A stretch of DNA of 64,000 nucleotides, taken from assembly GCF_035975855.1 (NCBI RefSeq), contig NZ_CP109055.1, positions 10,106,001 to 10,170,000 of the forward strand, in the 5' to 3' direction. Numbering within the stretch: position 1 is the first letter of the stretch; the number at the start of each line of letters is the position of its first letter. Of the stretch, positions 16,143 to 24,892 are shown in pieces. This DNA comes from Streptomyces sp. NBC_01304. Lineage in GTDB: Bacteria > Actinomycetota > Actinomycetes > Streptomycetales > Streptomycetaceae. Below the pieces are notes generated by a model. The model was not told the DNA's origin and made no database searches. It was given only the letters and a program-made list of their open reading frames with translations. Both the position numbers and the translations under genes were made by a program.

Positions 16143-17699
16143 ATGCGCACCTTCAACCGCACCGCATACGACGCCGTGATCATCGGCGGCGGCCACAACG
16201 GCCTCGTCGCCGCCGCCTACCTGGCCCGCGAGGGCCGCTCCGTGCTCCTCCTGGAACGCCTCGAGAAGACCGGGGGCGCCGCCGTGTCGACGTACGCCTT
16301 CAAGGGTGTGGACGCACGGCTGTCCCGTTACTCCTATCTCGTCAGCCTGCTGCCCAAGAAGGTGGTGCGGGACCTCGGGCTGACCTTCGCCGTCCGCAAG
16401 CGCAACGTCTCCTCCTACACCCCGGCCGTGCGCGACGGGCGGCCCGCCGGTCTGCTGGTGTCCCGCGGGACCGCACGCACCCGGGAGGCGTTTCGCAAAC
16501 TGACCGGTTCGGAGCGGGAGTTCGTGGCGTGGCAGCGGTTCTACGGCATGACGGGACAGGTCGCCGAACGGGTCTTTCCCACCCTCACCGAGCCGCTGCC
16601 GACCCGCGCGGAACTCAAGGAGCGGGTGGCGGACGACGAGGCGTGGCGGACGCTGTTCGAGGAGCCCATCGGGGTCGCGGTCGAGGAGCGGTTCGCCGAT
16701 GACCTGGTGCGTGGCGTCGTCCTCACGGACGGGCTCATCGGTACCTTCGCCGACGCCCACGACCCGGCGCTGCGGCAGAACAGGTGCTTCCTCTACCACG
16801 TCATCGGCGGTGGCACCGGCGACTGGGACGTGCCCGTCGGCGGCATGGGCGCCCTCACCGACGCGCTGGCCGGGGCCGCGCTGGACGCAGGGGCGGAGAT
16901 CGCCAAGGGGCACGAGGCGATCCGGATCGAGACCGACGGAAAGCGCGCGGAGGTCACGTACCGCACACAGGGCGGAGAAGGGAGTGTGGCCGCCGCACAT
17001 GTGCTGGTGAACGCCTCGCCCCAGGAGCTCGCCGCCCTCCTCGGCGAGGCGCCGCCCGAGCCCGCCGAAGGCGCCCAGCTCAAGGTGAACATGCTGCTCA
17101 AGCGGCTGCCGAAGCTGCGGGACCGGTCCGTCGACCCGCGCGAGGCCTTCGCCGGGACCTTCCATGTGGCCGAGGGATACGAGCAGTTGGCGACCGCCTA
17201 CGCGCAGGCCGCGGCCGGTGAACTGCCCGCCGCGCCGCCGTCCGAGATCTACTGCCACTCGCTGACCGACCCGTCGATCCTCGGGCCCCAACTGCAGGCC
17301 GAGGGCTGTCAGACCCTCACCCTGTTCGGACTGCACACGCCCGCCCGGCTGTTCGCCCGCGACCACGACGCCGTACGCGACGAGCTCCTCAAGGCGACCC
17401 TCGCGCAGCTCGACACCCACCTGGCCGAACCCCTCACCGACTGCCTGGCCACCGACGCCGACGGCCGCCCCTGCATCGAGGCCAAGACACCGCTCGACCT
17501 GGAACGCGACCTGCGCCTGCCCGGCGGCAACATCTTCCACCGCGACCTGGCCTTCCCCCACGCCCAGGACGGCACCGGCCGCTGGGGCGTGGAGACCGGC
17601 CACGCCAATGTGCTGCTGTGCGGGGCGGGCGCCGTACGCGGGGGAGGAGTCAGCGGGATCCCCGGGCACAACGCGGCGATGGCGGCGCTCGGCCGCTGA
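16143..17699 (+). CDS. FAD-dependent phytoene-desaturase-like oxidoreductase
   Basis: A 518-residue flavoprotein of the phytoene dehydrogenase/PYROXD2 superfamily: N-terminal Rossmann motif VIIGGGHNGLVAAAYLAREG (12-31), ERLEKTGGAAVS, a middle VGGMGALTDALAGAALDAGAEI cofactor-proximal segment, and the C-terminal VRGGGVSGIPGHNAAMAAL typical of the family. There are no carotenoid genes nearby, so it is probably not a carotenoid desaturase; the substrate is unknown. The ATG at 16143 follows GGAGG by 12 bp. It is convergent with the VOC gene. Confidence 0.83.
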   Translation: MRTFNRTAYDAVIIGGGHNGLVAAAYLAREGRSVLLLERLEKTGGAAVSTYAFKGVDARLSRYSYLVSLLPKKVVRDLGLTFAVRKRNVSSYTPAVRDGRPAGLLVSRGTARTREAFRKLTGSEREFVAWQRFYGMTGQVAERVFPTLTEPLPTRAELKERVADDEAWRTLFEEPIGVAVEERFADDLVRGVVLTDGLIGTFADAHDPALRQNRCFLYHVIGGGTGDWDVPVGGMGALTDALAGAALDAGAEIAKGHEAIRIETDGKRAEVTYRTQGGEGSVAAAHVLVNASPQELAALLGEAPPEPAEGAQLKVNMLLKRLPKLRDRSVDPREAFAGTFHVAEGYEQLATAYAQAAAGELPAAPPSEIYCHSLTDPSILGPQLQAEGCQTLTLFGLHTPARLFARDHDAVRDELLKATLAQLDTHLAEPLTDCLATDADGRPCIEAKTPLDLERDLRLPGGNIFHRDLAFPHAQDGTGRWGVETGHANVLLCGAGAVRGGGVSGIPGHNAAMAALGR

Positions 17700-17715
17700 C
17701 CGCTCGGCCGGCTGC

Positions 17716-18240
17716 TCAGTCGGCCGGCCGCTGCGGGGCGCTCGCCACGCCGGACTCCCGGCCGCTGAGCTCGGCGTCCAGGGTCTCCTGGGCCATGCGC
17801 ATCGCGTCCGCGTACTTCGGCTCGGACATGCGCTGCCAGGCCACGTCCGGTGCCACCTCCTCGACGCGGCTCGTCACCCACCAGATGTTGCCGAACGGGT
17901 CCCGCACCCGGCCGCCGCGGTCTCCCCACGCGTTGTCGACGGCCTCGGTCACCACCCGCGCCCCGTGGGCGACGGCCGCGGCCATCGCGGCGTCCGCGTC
18001 GGGAACGTAGATCCGCAGCAGCGACGGCATCACGGGCCAGTCGTCCTGCCGGTCGAAGGCCAGCACCACCGTGTCGCCGACCCGGATCTCACCGTGGCCG
18101 ATGCTGCCGTCCTCGACCTGGACGCGGGCGATTTCCTCGCCGTCGAACGCCGCGGTGACGAAGTCGAGCAGGGCGCCGGTGTCGTCGGTGACGACCCACG
18201 GCGCGACGCTGGTGTAGCCCTCGGGTGCGGTGCGGTTCAT
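17716..18240 (-). CDS. VOC-family (glyoxalase/PhnB-like) protein
   Basis: A 174-residue protein with the PhnB-like VOC pattern: VAPWVVTDDTGALLDFVTAAFDGEE, GEIRVGDTVVLAFD, YVPDADAAMAAAVAHGA, DNAWGDRGGRVRDPFGNIWWVTS. Such proteins bind small molecules as metalloenzymes or resistance/scavenging proteins. The ATG at 18240 is chosen because GAGGAAGG lies 10 bp upstream; a start at 18267 has no ribosome site. A palindromic repeat element starts 44 bp upstream. Confidence 0.85.
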   Translation of the reverse strand: MNRTAPEGYTSVAPWVVTDDTGALLDFVTAAFDGEEIARVQVEDGSIGHGEIRVGDTVVLAFDRQDDWPVMPSLLRIYVPDADAAMAAAVAHGARVVTEAVDNAWGDRGGRVRDPFGNIWWVTSRVEEVAPDVAWQRMSEPKYADAMRMAQETLDAELSGRESGVASAPQRPAD

Positions 18241-18283
18241 GGCTGGCCGGCCTTCCTCGTGGCTCATCGGGACAAGGAGACAC

Positions 18284-18462
18284 TAGGGCGTGTGTCGGAA
18301 GTCCCTCCTGCCCCGCGACGCCCGGCACGCACTCTCGCCGCACCGGGCGAAAGCCCAAGTACGTCCAGTACGAGGACTTCCGCCCGGCACGCCGAGAGCA
18401 CGCACCGGACGCCGCAGGGCCCGCCCTCCGGGCGGACGGAGGGACTTCCGACACACGCCCTA
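18284..18462. repeat. MITE-like palindromic element, copy 1
   Basis: 179 bp bounded by perfect 25-bp inverted repeats (18284-18308 and 18438-18462) that begin TAGGGCGTGTGTCGG. The interior carries CCCAAGTACGTCCAGTACG and CACGCCGAGAGCACGCACC, also found in copy 2 at 57161. There is no coding capacity. TA at each tip would fit a TA target duplication as in IS630/IS5-type derivatives. It lies in the divergent region upstream of the VOC and GTPase genes. Confidence 0.85.
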
Positions 18463-18527
18463 AGGCCGAACTAGGCCTGAACCTGTCCTAGACGGTGCGC
18501 GAAGCCGGAGGCGGCGCGGAAATTCGG

Positions 18528-18557
18528 TTGCCGGGGCCGGAAGCCGGTTGCTGTACT
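18528..18557 (+). promoter_or_regulatory. Candidate promoter for leader peptide and OtrA-like gene
   Basis: TTGCCG and TGTACT are spaced 18 bp apart, about 46 bp before the leader-peptide ATG. The match is moderate. Confidence 0.35.
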
Positions 18558-18602
18558 CGGCTCGACAGCACGGAGCCCAGGCGAACGCGAGGAGACGCGA
18601 GA

Positions 18603-18713
18603 ATGCGCGGATCGTTCATGTCCACCCAGCAGGTAATTTCCCCCTACCTAAAGGACATGACGCTTCGTGCGTACGCTCAACCTCGGAATTCTGGCCCATG
18701 TCGACGCCGGTAA
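18603..18713 (+). CDS. Candidate leader peptide (36 residues) overlapping the OtrA-like start
   Basis: A short frame with a strong ribosome site (GAGGAG, 8 nt before the ATG) encodes 36 residues starting MRGSFMSTQQVISPYLK and ending at a TAA inside the GTPase gene. It overlaps that gene by 47 nt in another frame. The GTPase start itself has only a weak AAGGA 11 nt upstream. Ribosomal-protection genes are often controlled through leader-peptide translation. Its coding status is inferred from the ribosome site and position. Confidence 0.45.
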   Translation: MRGSFMSTQQVISPYLKDMTLRAYAQPRNSGPCRRR

Positions 18714-20697
18714 GACCAGCCTGACCGAGCGGCTCCTGCACGCCGCCGGAGTCATCGACGAGATCGGCCGCGTCGACGACGGCAACACCCAGACCGACTC
18801 CCTCGCCCTGGAGCGGCAGCGCGGCATCACCATCAAGTCCGCCGTCGTGTCGTTCGCCGTCGACGACACCACCGTCAACCTCATCGACACCCCCGGCCAC
18901 CCGGACTTCATCGCCGAGGTGGAACGGGTCCTCAGCGTGCTCGACGGCGCCGTCCTCGTCATCTCCGCCGTCGAGGGCGTCCAGGCGCAGACCCGCGTGC
19001 TGATGCGCACGCTGCAGCGGCTGCGCATCCCCACCCTCCTGTTCATCAACAAGATCGACCGCCGTGGTGCGGACACCGCGCGCGTGCTGCGCGAGATCGG
19101 TGAGCGGCTCAGCCCGGCGATTGTCGCCATGGGGGCGGCCGATGGGCTCGGCACGCAGGATGCCTGGTTCCGGCCGTACGTCGCCGACCCTGCCGGTGAC
19201 CAGAAGTTCGCGGACACCCTCACCGAGCTCCTCGCCGAGCATGACGACGCACTGCTCGCCGCCTACCTCGACGACGAACGGGCTCTCACCGGGCGGCAGT
19301 TGACCGACGCGCTCGCCGGGCAGGTCGCGCGCGGGCAGGTTCATCCGGTGTACTTCGGCTCGGCGGTCACCGGCGCGGGCATCGTCGAACTCACCGACGC
19401 CGTACGCCGGTTGCTCCCCGCGGCCGACGGCGCGGCGGACGGCCCCGTCTCCGGCACCGTCTTCAAGGTCGAGCGGGGGCCGGCGGGCGAGAAGGTCGCG
19501 TACGCGCGGATGTTCTCCGGCACCCTCGCGGTCCGGGACAGGCTGCCCTTCGGCCGGGACCGGGACGGCAATGCCAAGGAAGGCAAGGTCACCGCCCTCG
19601 GCGTCTTCGAGCGCGGTGCGGCGGCCGCCCGCGGCGAGGTCAGGGCCGGGCAGATCGGCAAGCTCTACGGCCTCGCGGGCATCCAGATCGGCGACCGGAT
19701 CGGCGAACACGCCACCACGAGCGCCGACCACCACTTCGCCCCGCCCACCCTGGAAACCGTCGTCGCGCCCGCCCGGCCGCGCGAGCGGGGCGCCCTGCTC
19801 GCCGCGCTCACCCAGCTCGCCGAACAGGATCCGCTGATCAACCTCCGACAGGACGACATCCGTCAGGAAATCCACCTCTCGCTCTACGGAGAGGTCCAGA
19901 AGGAGGTGATCCAGGCGACCCTGGCCGACGAATTCGCGATCCCCGTCGAGTTCCGGCGCACCACGACCATTTGCGCCGAACGCCCGGTCGGCACCGGCGA
20001 GTCCATGGAAATCGGCGAAAGGGACGGAAATCCCTTCCTCGCCACCATCGGTCTGCGCATCGACCCCGCACCCGTCGACTCCGGCGTCACCTACCGGCTG
20101 GCCATCGAGCCCGGCGCACTGCCGATGGCCTTCAGGAAGGCCATCGAGGAGACGGTGCGGGAGACCCTGGCCCAGGGCCTGCACGGCTGGCGCGTCACCG
20201 ACTGCGCCGTCACCCTCACCCACTCCGGCTACTGGCCGCGCCAGAGCCACTCCCACGCGGTGTTCGACAAGAGCATGTCGAGCACGGCCGGCGACTTCCG
20301 CCACCTGACACCCCTGGTCCTCATGAGCGCCCTGCGGCAGGCCGGAACCCGCGTCCACGAACCCATGCACCGTTTCCGCCTCGAGATTCCCGCCGACACG
20401 TATCCGTCGGTGCTGCCCGTCCTCACCGGACTGCGCGCCTTCGCGCAGCGCACGGAACTGCGGGGCGCGGTCCATGTCCTGGAGGGCGAGATCCCGGCCG
20501 CCCACGTGCACGACCTGGAGCAGCGGCTGCCGCCCCTCACCCGCGGCGAGGGCCTGCTGGAATCCGCCTTCTCGCACTACGCGCCCGTCCGCGGCCGGGC
20601 CCCGAGCAGGCCCCGCACCGACCACGACCCGCTGCACCGCAAGGAATATCTGCTGCGGGTCCAGCGGAAAGTGGAGGGCATCCGGAGCTCCGTGTGA
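18667..20697 (+). CDS. OtrA/TetM-type ribosomal protection GTPase (EF-G-like)
   Basis: A 676-residue translational GTPase: G1 AHVDAGKTS (10-18), DTPGHPDF (about 74-81), NKID (about 128-131), then EF-G domains II-V, including ETVVAPARPRERGALLAALTQLAEQDPL and HSHAVFDKSMSSTAGDFRHLTPLV. Length and order fit tetracycline-resistance ribosomal protection proteins (OtrA, TetM, TetW) rather than EF-G (about 700 residues with an extra G' region). These proteins release tetracycline from the ribosome. No tetracycline biosynthetic genes are nearby, so it may be a resistance gene or a general ribosome-rescue paralogue. Confidence 0.88.
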   Translation: MRTLNLGILAHVDAGKTSLTERLLHAAGVIDEIGRVDDGNTQTDSLALERQRGITIKSAVVSFAVDDTTVNLIDTPGHPDFIAEVERVLSVLDGAVLVISAVEGVQAQTRVLMRTLQRLRIPTLLFINKIDRRGADTARVLREIGERLSPAIVAMGAADGLGTQDAWFRPYVADPAGDQKFADTLTELLAEHDDALLAAYLDDERALTGRQLTDALAGQVARGQVHPVYFGSAVTGAGIVELTDAVRRLLPAADGAADGPVSGTVFKVERGPAGEKVAYARMFSGTLAVRDRLPFGRDRDGNAKEGKVTALGVFERGAAAARGEVRAGQIGKLYGLAGIQIGDRIGEHATTSADHHFAPPTLETVVAPARPRERGALLAALTQLAEQDPLINLRQDDIRQEIHLSLYGEVQKEVIQATLADEFAIPVEFRRTTTICAERPVGTGESMEIGERDGNPFLATIGLRIDPAPVDSGVTYRLAIEPGALPMAFRKAIEETVRETLAQGLHGWRVTDCAVTLTHSGYWPRQSHSHAVFDKSMSSTAGDFRHLTPLVLMSALRQAGTRVHEPMHRFRLEIPADTYPSVLPVLTGLRAFAQRTELRGAVHVLEGEIPAAHVHDLEQRLPPLTRGEGLLESAFSHYAPVRGRAPSRPRTDHDPLHRKEYLLRVQRKVEGIRSSV

Positions 20698-20800
20698 CAA
20701 AGGGTGCAGTGGCGGCGGCCTGCGTCGGCGGTGTCAGCGGCGTGTGAAAGGGTGTCCGAATTCATCCGAGGCAGCAGCACCCCCCAGGGGAGGGACGGTC

Positions 20801-21712
20801 ATGAGCAAGCGTCAGATCAGCAAGATGTTCCAGCTCATGGCGAGCGGCGAGGCCGTCGAGCTCACCAGCCCGATGGCCTCGGTCAAGAAGCTCGCCAAGC
20901 TCGCGTTCATCGCGGAGCAGTTCGGCTATCAGTACGCGGACGCCACCCAGTCCGGCGGGCAGAACAACGCCCTGAAGATGCTGATCCTCCCCGACCAGAG
21001 CCCGGCGGCACAGCAGCGCGCGGCCCAGAACTGGGCGCAGTTCCCGCAGGCCGGCAGCGACGGCCCGCTGCCGCCCTTCCAGCCGGACGCGATGGAGTTG
21101 CTCAAGGCGCGGATCAACTTCGACCTGACCGGCAAGAGCGCCGAGAAGCGCATGATCTGGGGCGCCGTCGGCATCACCGCCGGCTCGGCGTACGGAGCGG
21201 TCAGCGCGGGTGACGGGGCGGTGTTCGTCATCGCCGCCTGGGCCGGGCTGATGGTGCTGCTCGGCGCCGGCTTCGTATGGACGCGCAAGCGCAACGCCAA
21301 GTTCGCGGCGCTGCTGCAGTCGGCGGGCTTCACCCCGGTCCCGGACGAGACCGGACGGGTACGTCTGGTGCCGCCGGGTGGCCAACTGCCGGGCCACGGA
21401 AACCCGTTCGGCGGCCCCGGACCGATTCCGCAGCAGGCGGCGCAGCCTCCGCAGCCCGCGTACCAGCAGCCCTACGGTGAGCCTCAGCAGCAGCCGTACG
21501 GGCAGGCGCAGCAGTCGTACGGTCAGCCTCAGTCACAGGGGTACGGTCCGCAGCAGGGGCAGCAGCCCCAGCAGCAGCCGTACGCCCAGCCCCAGCAGGG
21601 CCAACCGGGCCCCTACGCTCAGCCCCAACAGCCGTACGCCCAGCCTCAGCCGCCTTACCGGCAGCCCCCGTCCCAGGGGCAGCCGAATCCTTACCAGCCC
21701 CCGCAGTTCTGA
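20801..21712 (+). CDS. Membrane protein with Gln/Pro/Tyr-rich C-terminal repeats, unknown function
   Basis: A 303-residue protein that I do not recognise beyond actinomycete hypotheticals. Residues 1-115 are soluble and partly charged (MSKRQISKMFQLMASGEAVELTSPMASVKK), about 118-160 contain two hydrophobic segments, and 206-303 are low-complexity PYGQ/QPQQ repeats. The repeats could mediate assembly or protein contacts at the membrane. It has a good ribosome site (AGGGGAGGG). The neighbours give no functional hint. Confidence 0.75.
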   Translation: MSKRQISKMFQLMASGEAVELTSPMASVKKLAKLAFIAEQFGYQYADATQSGGQNNALKMLILPDQSPAAQQRAAQNWAQFPQAGSDGPLPPFQPDAMELLKARINFDLTGKSAEKRMIWGAVGITAGSAYGAVSAGDGAVFVIAAWAGLMVLLGAGFVWTRKRNAKFAALLQSAGFTPVPDETGRVRLVPPGGQLPGHGNPFGGPGPIPQQAAQPPQPAYQQPYGEPQQQPYGQAQQSYGQPQSQGYGPQQGQQPQQQPYAQPQQGQPGPYAQPQQPYAQPQPPYRQPPSQGQPNPYQPPQF

Positions 21713-21728
21713 CCCGGCCCGCGCCCGC

Positions 21729-23519
21729 TCAGTCCGCGGACGCCGCCCAGCCCGCAGCCTCGATGCGGGCGGCGTCCGCGGGCCGGGCCTCGTCGAAGAC
21801 GACCCCTGATCCGTCCTCGACCCGCAGCCCGTCGACGTACGCCCCGCGCCCCACGTACAACTGGTCCGTCGCATAACGCCAGCGCACCCGCACCCGTCTG
21901 CCGCGCCACGCGGCCAGGTCCGCGGTGAGCCGGTGCCACACCCGTCCCGCATAGCCGGTCGCCGATCCGGCCGGGTGCTCGACGGGGTCGTCGCCTGCGT
22001 GCACCGTCACGAAGGGCAGCGCCTGCCAGGTCGTGCCGTCGTCGCCCGACGCCTCCAGATACAGCAGGTCGGACGCGGGCTCCGTGTGCCACCACAACTG
22101 GCACCGCAGTCGGGTCGGTGCGCTGCCCGCCGCGAGTTCCAGCGCGGGCAGGGTCAGCGTGGCCGAGGTGGCGCCCGCCATGCCGGAGAACCAGGCGCGG
22201 CGCCCGCGCGCGGGACGTACCGGCACGGCCCGTGCGAGGTTGTTGGCGGCGGCCACGCGGGGCGCGGAGCCGGAGCGCCAACTGCGCACCGGGTGAACGG
22301 AGTTGCCGAGGATCACGAGGAACGAGTCGGTGGTCGGGTCGAGGACCAGCGAGGTGCCGGTGAAGCCGGTGTGGCCCGCGGTGCGCGGGGTGGCCATCGC
22401 GCCCATGTACCAGTGCTGGTAGAGCTCGAAGCCGAGGCCGTGCTCGTCGCCGGGGAAGTCCGTGTTGAAGTCGGTGAACATCAGCTCCACCGACTCCGGC
22501 TTCAGGATGCGGGCGCGTCCGTACGAGCCGCCGTTGAGCAGCGTCCGGCCGAGAACGGCCAGGTCCCAGGCGCAGGAGAAGACGCCCGCGTGCCCGGCGA
22601 CCCCGCCGAAACTGAACGCGTTCTCGTCGTGCACCTCGCCCCACACCAGCCCGCGCTCCAGGCCCGACCAGGGCAGCCGGGCGTCCTCGGTGGCGGCGAC
22701 CTTCGGCTTCCAGGAGGCGGGCGGGTTGTAGCGGGTGCGGCGCATCCCGAGCGGAGCGGTGATGTGGTCACGGAGCAGCGCGTCGAGCGGGTGTCCCGTG
22801 ACCTTCTCCAGGACCAGCTGGAGGGAGATCAGATTGAGGTCGGAGTAGAGGTACTTGCTGCCCGGCGCGTTGAGCGGCGCCTCGTTCCAGATGAGCCGGA
22901 GCTTGCCCTCGCGCGTCGGCTCCTTGTAGAGGGGGAGCCAGGCCCGGAAGCCGGAGGTGTGGGTGAGCAGTTGACGGATCGTGACGTCCTGCTTGCCGGC
23001 CCCGCCGAACTCCGGCAGATACGCCGCGACCTTCTCCTCCAGCTCCAGCGCGCCCCGCTCCAGCTGCTGCACGGCGAGGATCGAGGTGAACAGCTTGGAC
23101 ACCGAGGCCAGGTCGTACACCGTGTCCTCGGCCGCCGCGATCTGCTGCTGCGGCGGGAACTCCACGGCCGTGTCGGTCTTCTCGTCGTACGCCGAGTAGC
23201 GCACGGCGTGACCGATCGGCTGGTGCAGCGCCACCGTGCCGCCGCGCCCCGCGAGCAGCACCGCGCCCGCGTACCACGGGTGCTTGGGGGAGGGGGCGAG
23301 GTATTTCTCCGCGTCGACGACCAACTGCCGCAGCTGGCCCGGCAACAGCCCGGCCCGCTCGGCGGAGCCGCGCCGCAGTGTCGGCCCGCCGCCGCCCGCG
23401 CCCTGCGGAGTTTGCGGTGCGGCCGCGGCGGGACCCGCCGGGAAGGGGACGAGGGCCAGGGCGCCGCCCAGGGCCAGGGCGCGGCCGGCGAGTTGGCGGC
23501 GGGTGATGGGCTCGGTCAT
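21729..23519 (-). CDS. Secreted serine hydrolase, beta-lactamase/class C PBP family
   Basis: A 596-residue protein with a Tat-like signal (ITRRQLAGRALALGGALALV, ending AAAAPQ). The catalytic SVSK motif is at S139-K142, a YSD motif near 225 replaces the YxN tyrosine triad, and GHTGFTGT (about 373) acts as the third box. Residues beyond about 420 form an extra beta-rich domain (immunoglobulin/jelly-roll-like) that may bind substrate. Possible substrates are peptidoglycan-derived peptides or esters. A GAAAGAATCTTTC palindrome precedes the gene. Confidence 0.88.
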   Translation of the reverse strand: MTEPITRRQLAGRALALGGALALVPFPAGPAAAAPQTPQGAGGGGPTLRRGSAERAGLLPGQLRQLVVDAEKYLAPSPKHPWYAGAVLLAGRGGTVALHQPIGHAVRYSAYDEKTDTAVEFPPQQQIAAAEDTVYDLASVSKLFTSILAVQQLERGALELEEKVAAYLPEFGGAGKQDVTIRQLLTHTSGFRAWLPLYKEPTREGKLRLIWNEAPLNAPGSKYLYSDLNLISLQLVLEKVTGHPLDALLRDHITAPLGMRRTRYNPPASWKPKVAATEDARLPWSGLERGLVWGEVHDENAFSFGGVAGHAGVFSCAWDLAVLGRTLLNGGSYGRARILKPESVELMFTDFNTDFPGDEHGLGFELYQHWYMGAMATPRTAGHTGFTGTSLVLDPTTDSFLVILGNSVHPVRSWRSGSAPRVAAANNLARAVPVRPARGRRAWFSGMAGATSATLTLPALELAAGSAPTRLRCQLWWHTEPASDLLYLEASGDDGTTWQALPFVTVHAGDDPVEHPAGSATGYAGRVWHRLTADLAAWRGRRVRVRWRYATDQLYVGRGAYVDGLRVEDGSGVVFDEARPADAARIEAAGWAASAD

Positions 23520-23544
23520 GAAGGAGTCCTCCCCGGACGTCTCT

Positions 23545-23557
23545 GAAAGAATCTTTC
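23545..23557. promoter_or_regulatory. Palindrome GAAAGAATCTTTC before the serine hydrolase
   Basis: A perfect 13-bp palindrome lies 26 bp before the hydrolase start. GAAA/TTTC palindromes are recognised by RpiR/MurR- or ROK-type regulators of amino-sugar genes, and related esterases (AmlB/YbbE) sit in muropeptide-recycling operons of Bacillus. The link is inference. Confidence 0.4.
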
Positions 23558-23663
23558 GGGATCACGATCGGCAGATGAAACTTTCTTGCGGCGCCGAGGC
23601 CATGTCAACCCTCCCGGCCCGCGTGGCGCCCGCCCGCCCCCGAGTCCCGTACGCCCCAAAGAA

Positions 23664-23680
23664 TCTGACGCTCCATCAGA
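23664..23680. promoter_or_regulatory. Palindrome TCTGACGCTCCATCAGA before the nitronate monooxygenase
   Basis: Inverted TCTGA/TCAGA arms are separated by 7 bp, 43 bp before the start. A similar CTGAC/GTCAG palindrome lies at 59112 in front of another CoA-ligase/crotonase pair. It is probably the operator of a TetR-type regulator of acyl-CoA metabolism. Confidence 0.45.
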
Positions 23681-23722
23681 AAATCTCTTCCATCGCGAGC
23701 GCCGCTTTGGCATCCTGCGCGC

Positions 23723-24826
23723 ATGCAGACGGAGCTGAGCAAGAAACTGGGAGTCGAGCACGCCATCTTCGGCTTCACGCCGTTCCCCGCCGTGGCCGCG
23801 GCAATCACGCGGGCCGGCGGATTCGGTGTGCTCGGCGCGGTCCGCTACACGGCGCCCGACGACCTCAAACGCGACCTCGACTGGATGCAGGAGCACACGG
23901 ACGGCAAGCCTTACGGGCTCGACGTCGTGATGCCCGCGAAGAAGGTCGAGGGCGTCTCCGAGGCCGATGTCGAGGCGATGATCCCGGCCGGGCACCGGGA
24001 GTTCGTACGCGAGACCCTCGCCAAGCACAACGTCCCCGAACTTCCCGAAGGCGAAGCATCCGGCTGGCGCATCACCGGGTGGATGGAGCAGGTCGCCCGC
24101 AACCAGCTGGACGTCGCCTTCGACTACCCGATCAAACTGCTCGCCAACGCGCTCGGCTCACCGCCCGCCGACGTGATCGAACGCGCCCACGCGCAGAACG
24201 TGTTGGTCGCCGCGCTCGCGGGCAGTGCCCGGCACGCCCGCAAGCACGCGGAGGCCGGCATCGACATCGTGGTGGCCCAGGGTTACGAGGCGGGCGGCCA
24301 CACGGGGGAGATCGCCTCCATGGTGCTCACCCCCGAGGCCGTCGAGGCGGTCGCCCCGCTGCCGGTCCTCGCGGCGGGCGGCATCGGCAGCGGTGAACAG
24401 GTCGCGGCCGCAATGGCGTTGGGCGCCCAGGGGGTGTGGACCGGCTCCATCTGGCTGACCACCACAGAGGCCGACATGCACTCGCGCGCCCTCACCCAGA
24501 AGCTCCTCGCGGCGGGCTCCGGGGACACGGTGCGCTCCCGCGCCCTGACGGGCAAGCCCGCACGTCAGCTGCGTACGGAATGGACCGACGCCTGGGACGA
24601 CCCGAGCGGCCCCGGCACCCTGCCCATGCCGCTGCAGGGGCTCCTCGTCGCCGAGGCGGTCTCGCGGATCCAGAAGTACGAGGTCGACCCGCTGCTCGGC
24701 ACTCCGGTGGGCCAGATCGTCGGCAAGATGAACGAAGAGCTCAGCGTGCAGCAGGTGTTCGACAAGCTGACCAGCGGCTTCGAGCGTGCCATCGACCGCA
24801 TCAACCGCATCGCCGGACGCGCCTGA
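23723..24826 (+). CDS. Nitronate monooxygenase-family FMN enzyme
   Basis: A 367-residue FMN TIM-barrel protein. Family marks are AAITRAGGFGVLGAVRY, VVAQGYEAGGHTGEIASMVL (FMN/histidine loop) and PVLAAGGIGSGEQVAAAMALGAQGVWTGSIWLTT (phosphate-binding). Such proteins oxidise nitronates or act as flavin reductases/dehydrogenases on CoA substrates. It sits 66 bp upstream of an acyl-CoA ligase and was probably co-transcribed with it, so a CoA-linked substrate is likely. Confidence 0.88.
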   Translation: MQTELSKKLGVEHAIFGFTPFPAVAAAITRAGGFGVLGAVRYTAPDDLKRDLDWMQEHTDGKPYGLDVVMPAKKVEGVSEADVEAMIPAGHREFVRETLAKHNVPELPEGEASGWRITGWMEQVARNQLDVAFDYPIKLLANALGSPPADVIERAHAQNVLVAALAGSARHARKHAEAGIDIVVAQGYEAGGHTGEIASMVLTPEAVEAVAPLPVLAAGGIGSGEQVAAAMALGAQGVWTGSIWLTTTEADMHSRALTQKLLAAGSGDTVRSRALTGKPARQLRTEWTDAWDDPSGPGTLPMPLQGLLVAEAVSRIQKYEVDPLLGTPVGQIVGKMNEELSVQQVFDKLTSGFERAIDRINRIAGRA

Positions 24827-24892
24827 CCGCGCCGGACTTCCTACGAGCACCCCAATCGAGCCCTCATTCGAGCCTGAAGGAGCTGAGCCGAC

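Noticed and set aside
18284..18462. Intact insertion sequence
   Set aside because: No transposase frame fits inside the 179-bp element; at most it is non-autonomous.
21933..23546. A long plus-strand frame opposite the serine hydrolase
   Set aside because: Antisense shadow; no recognisable domain, and the hydrolase on the other strand has signal peptide and catalytic motifs.
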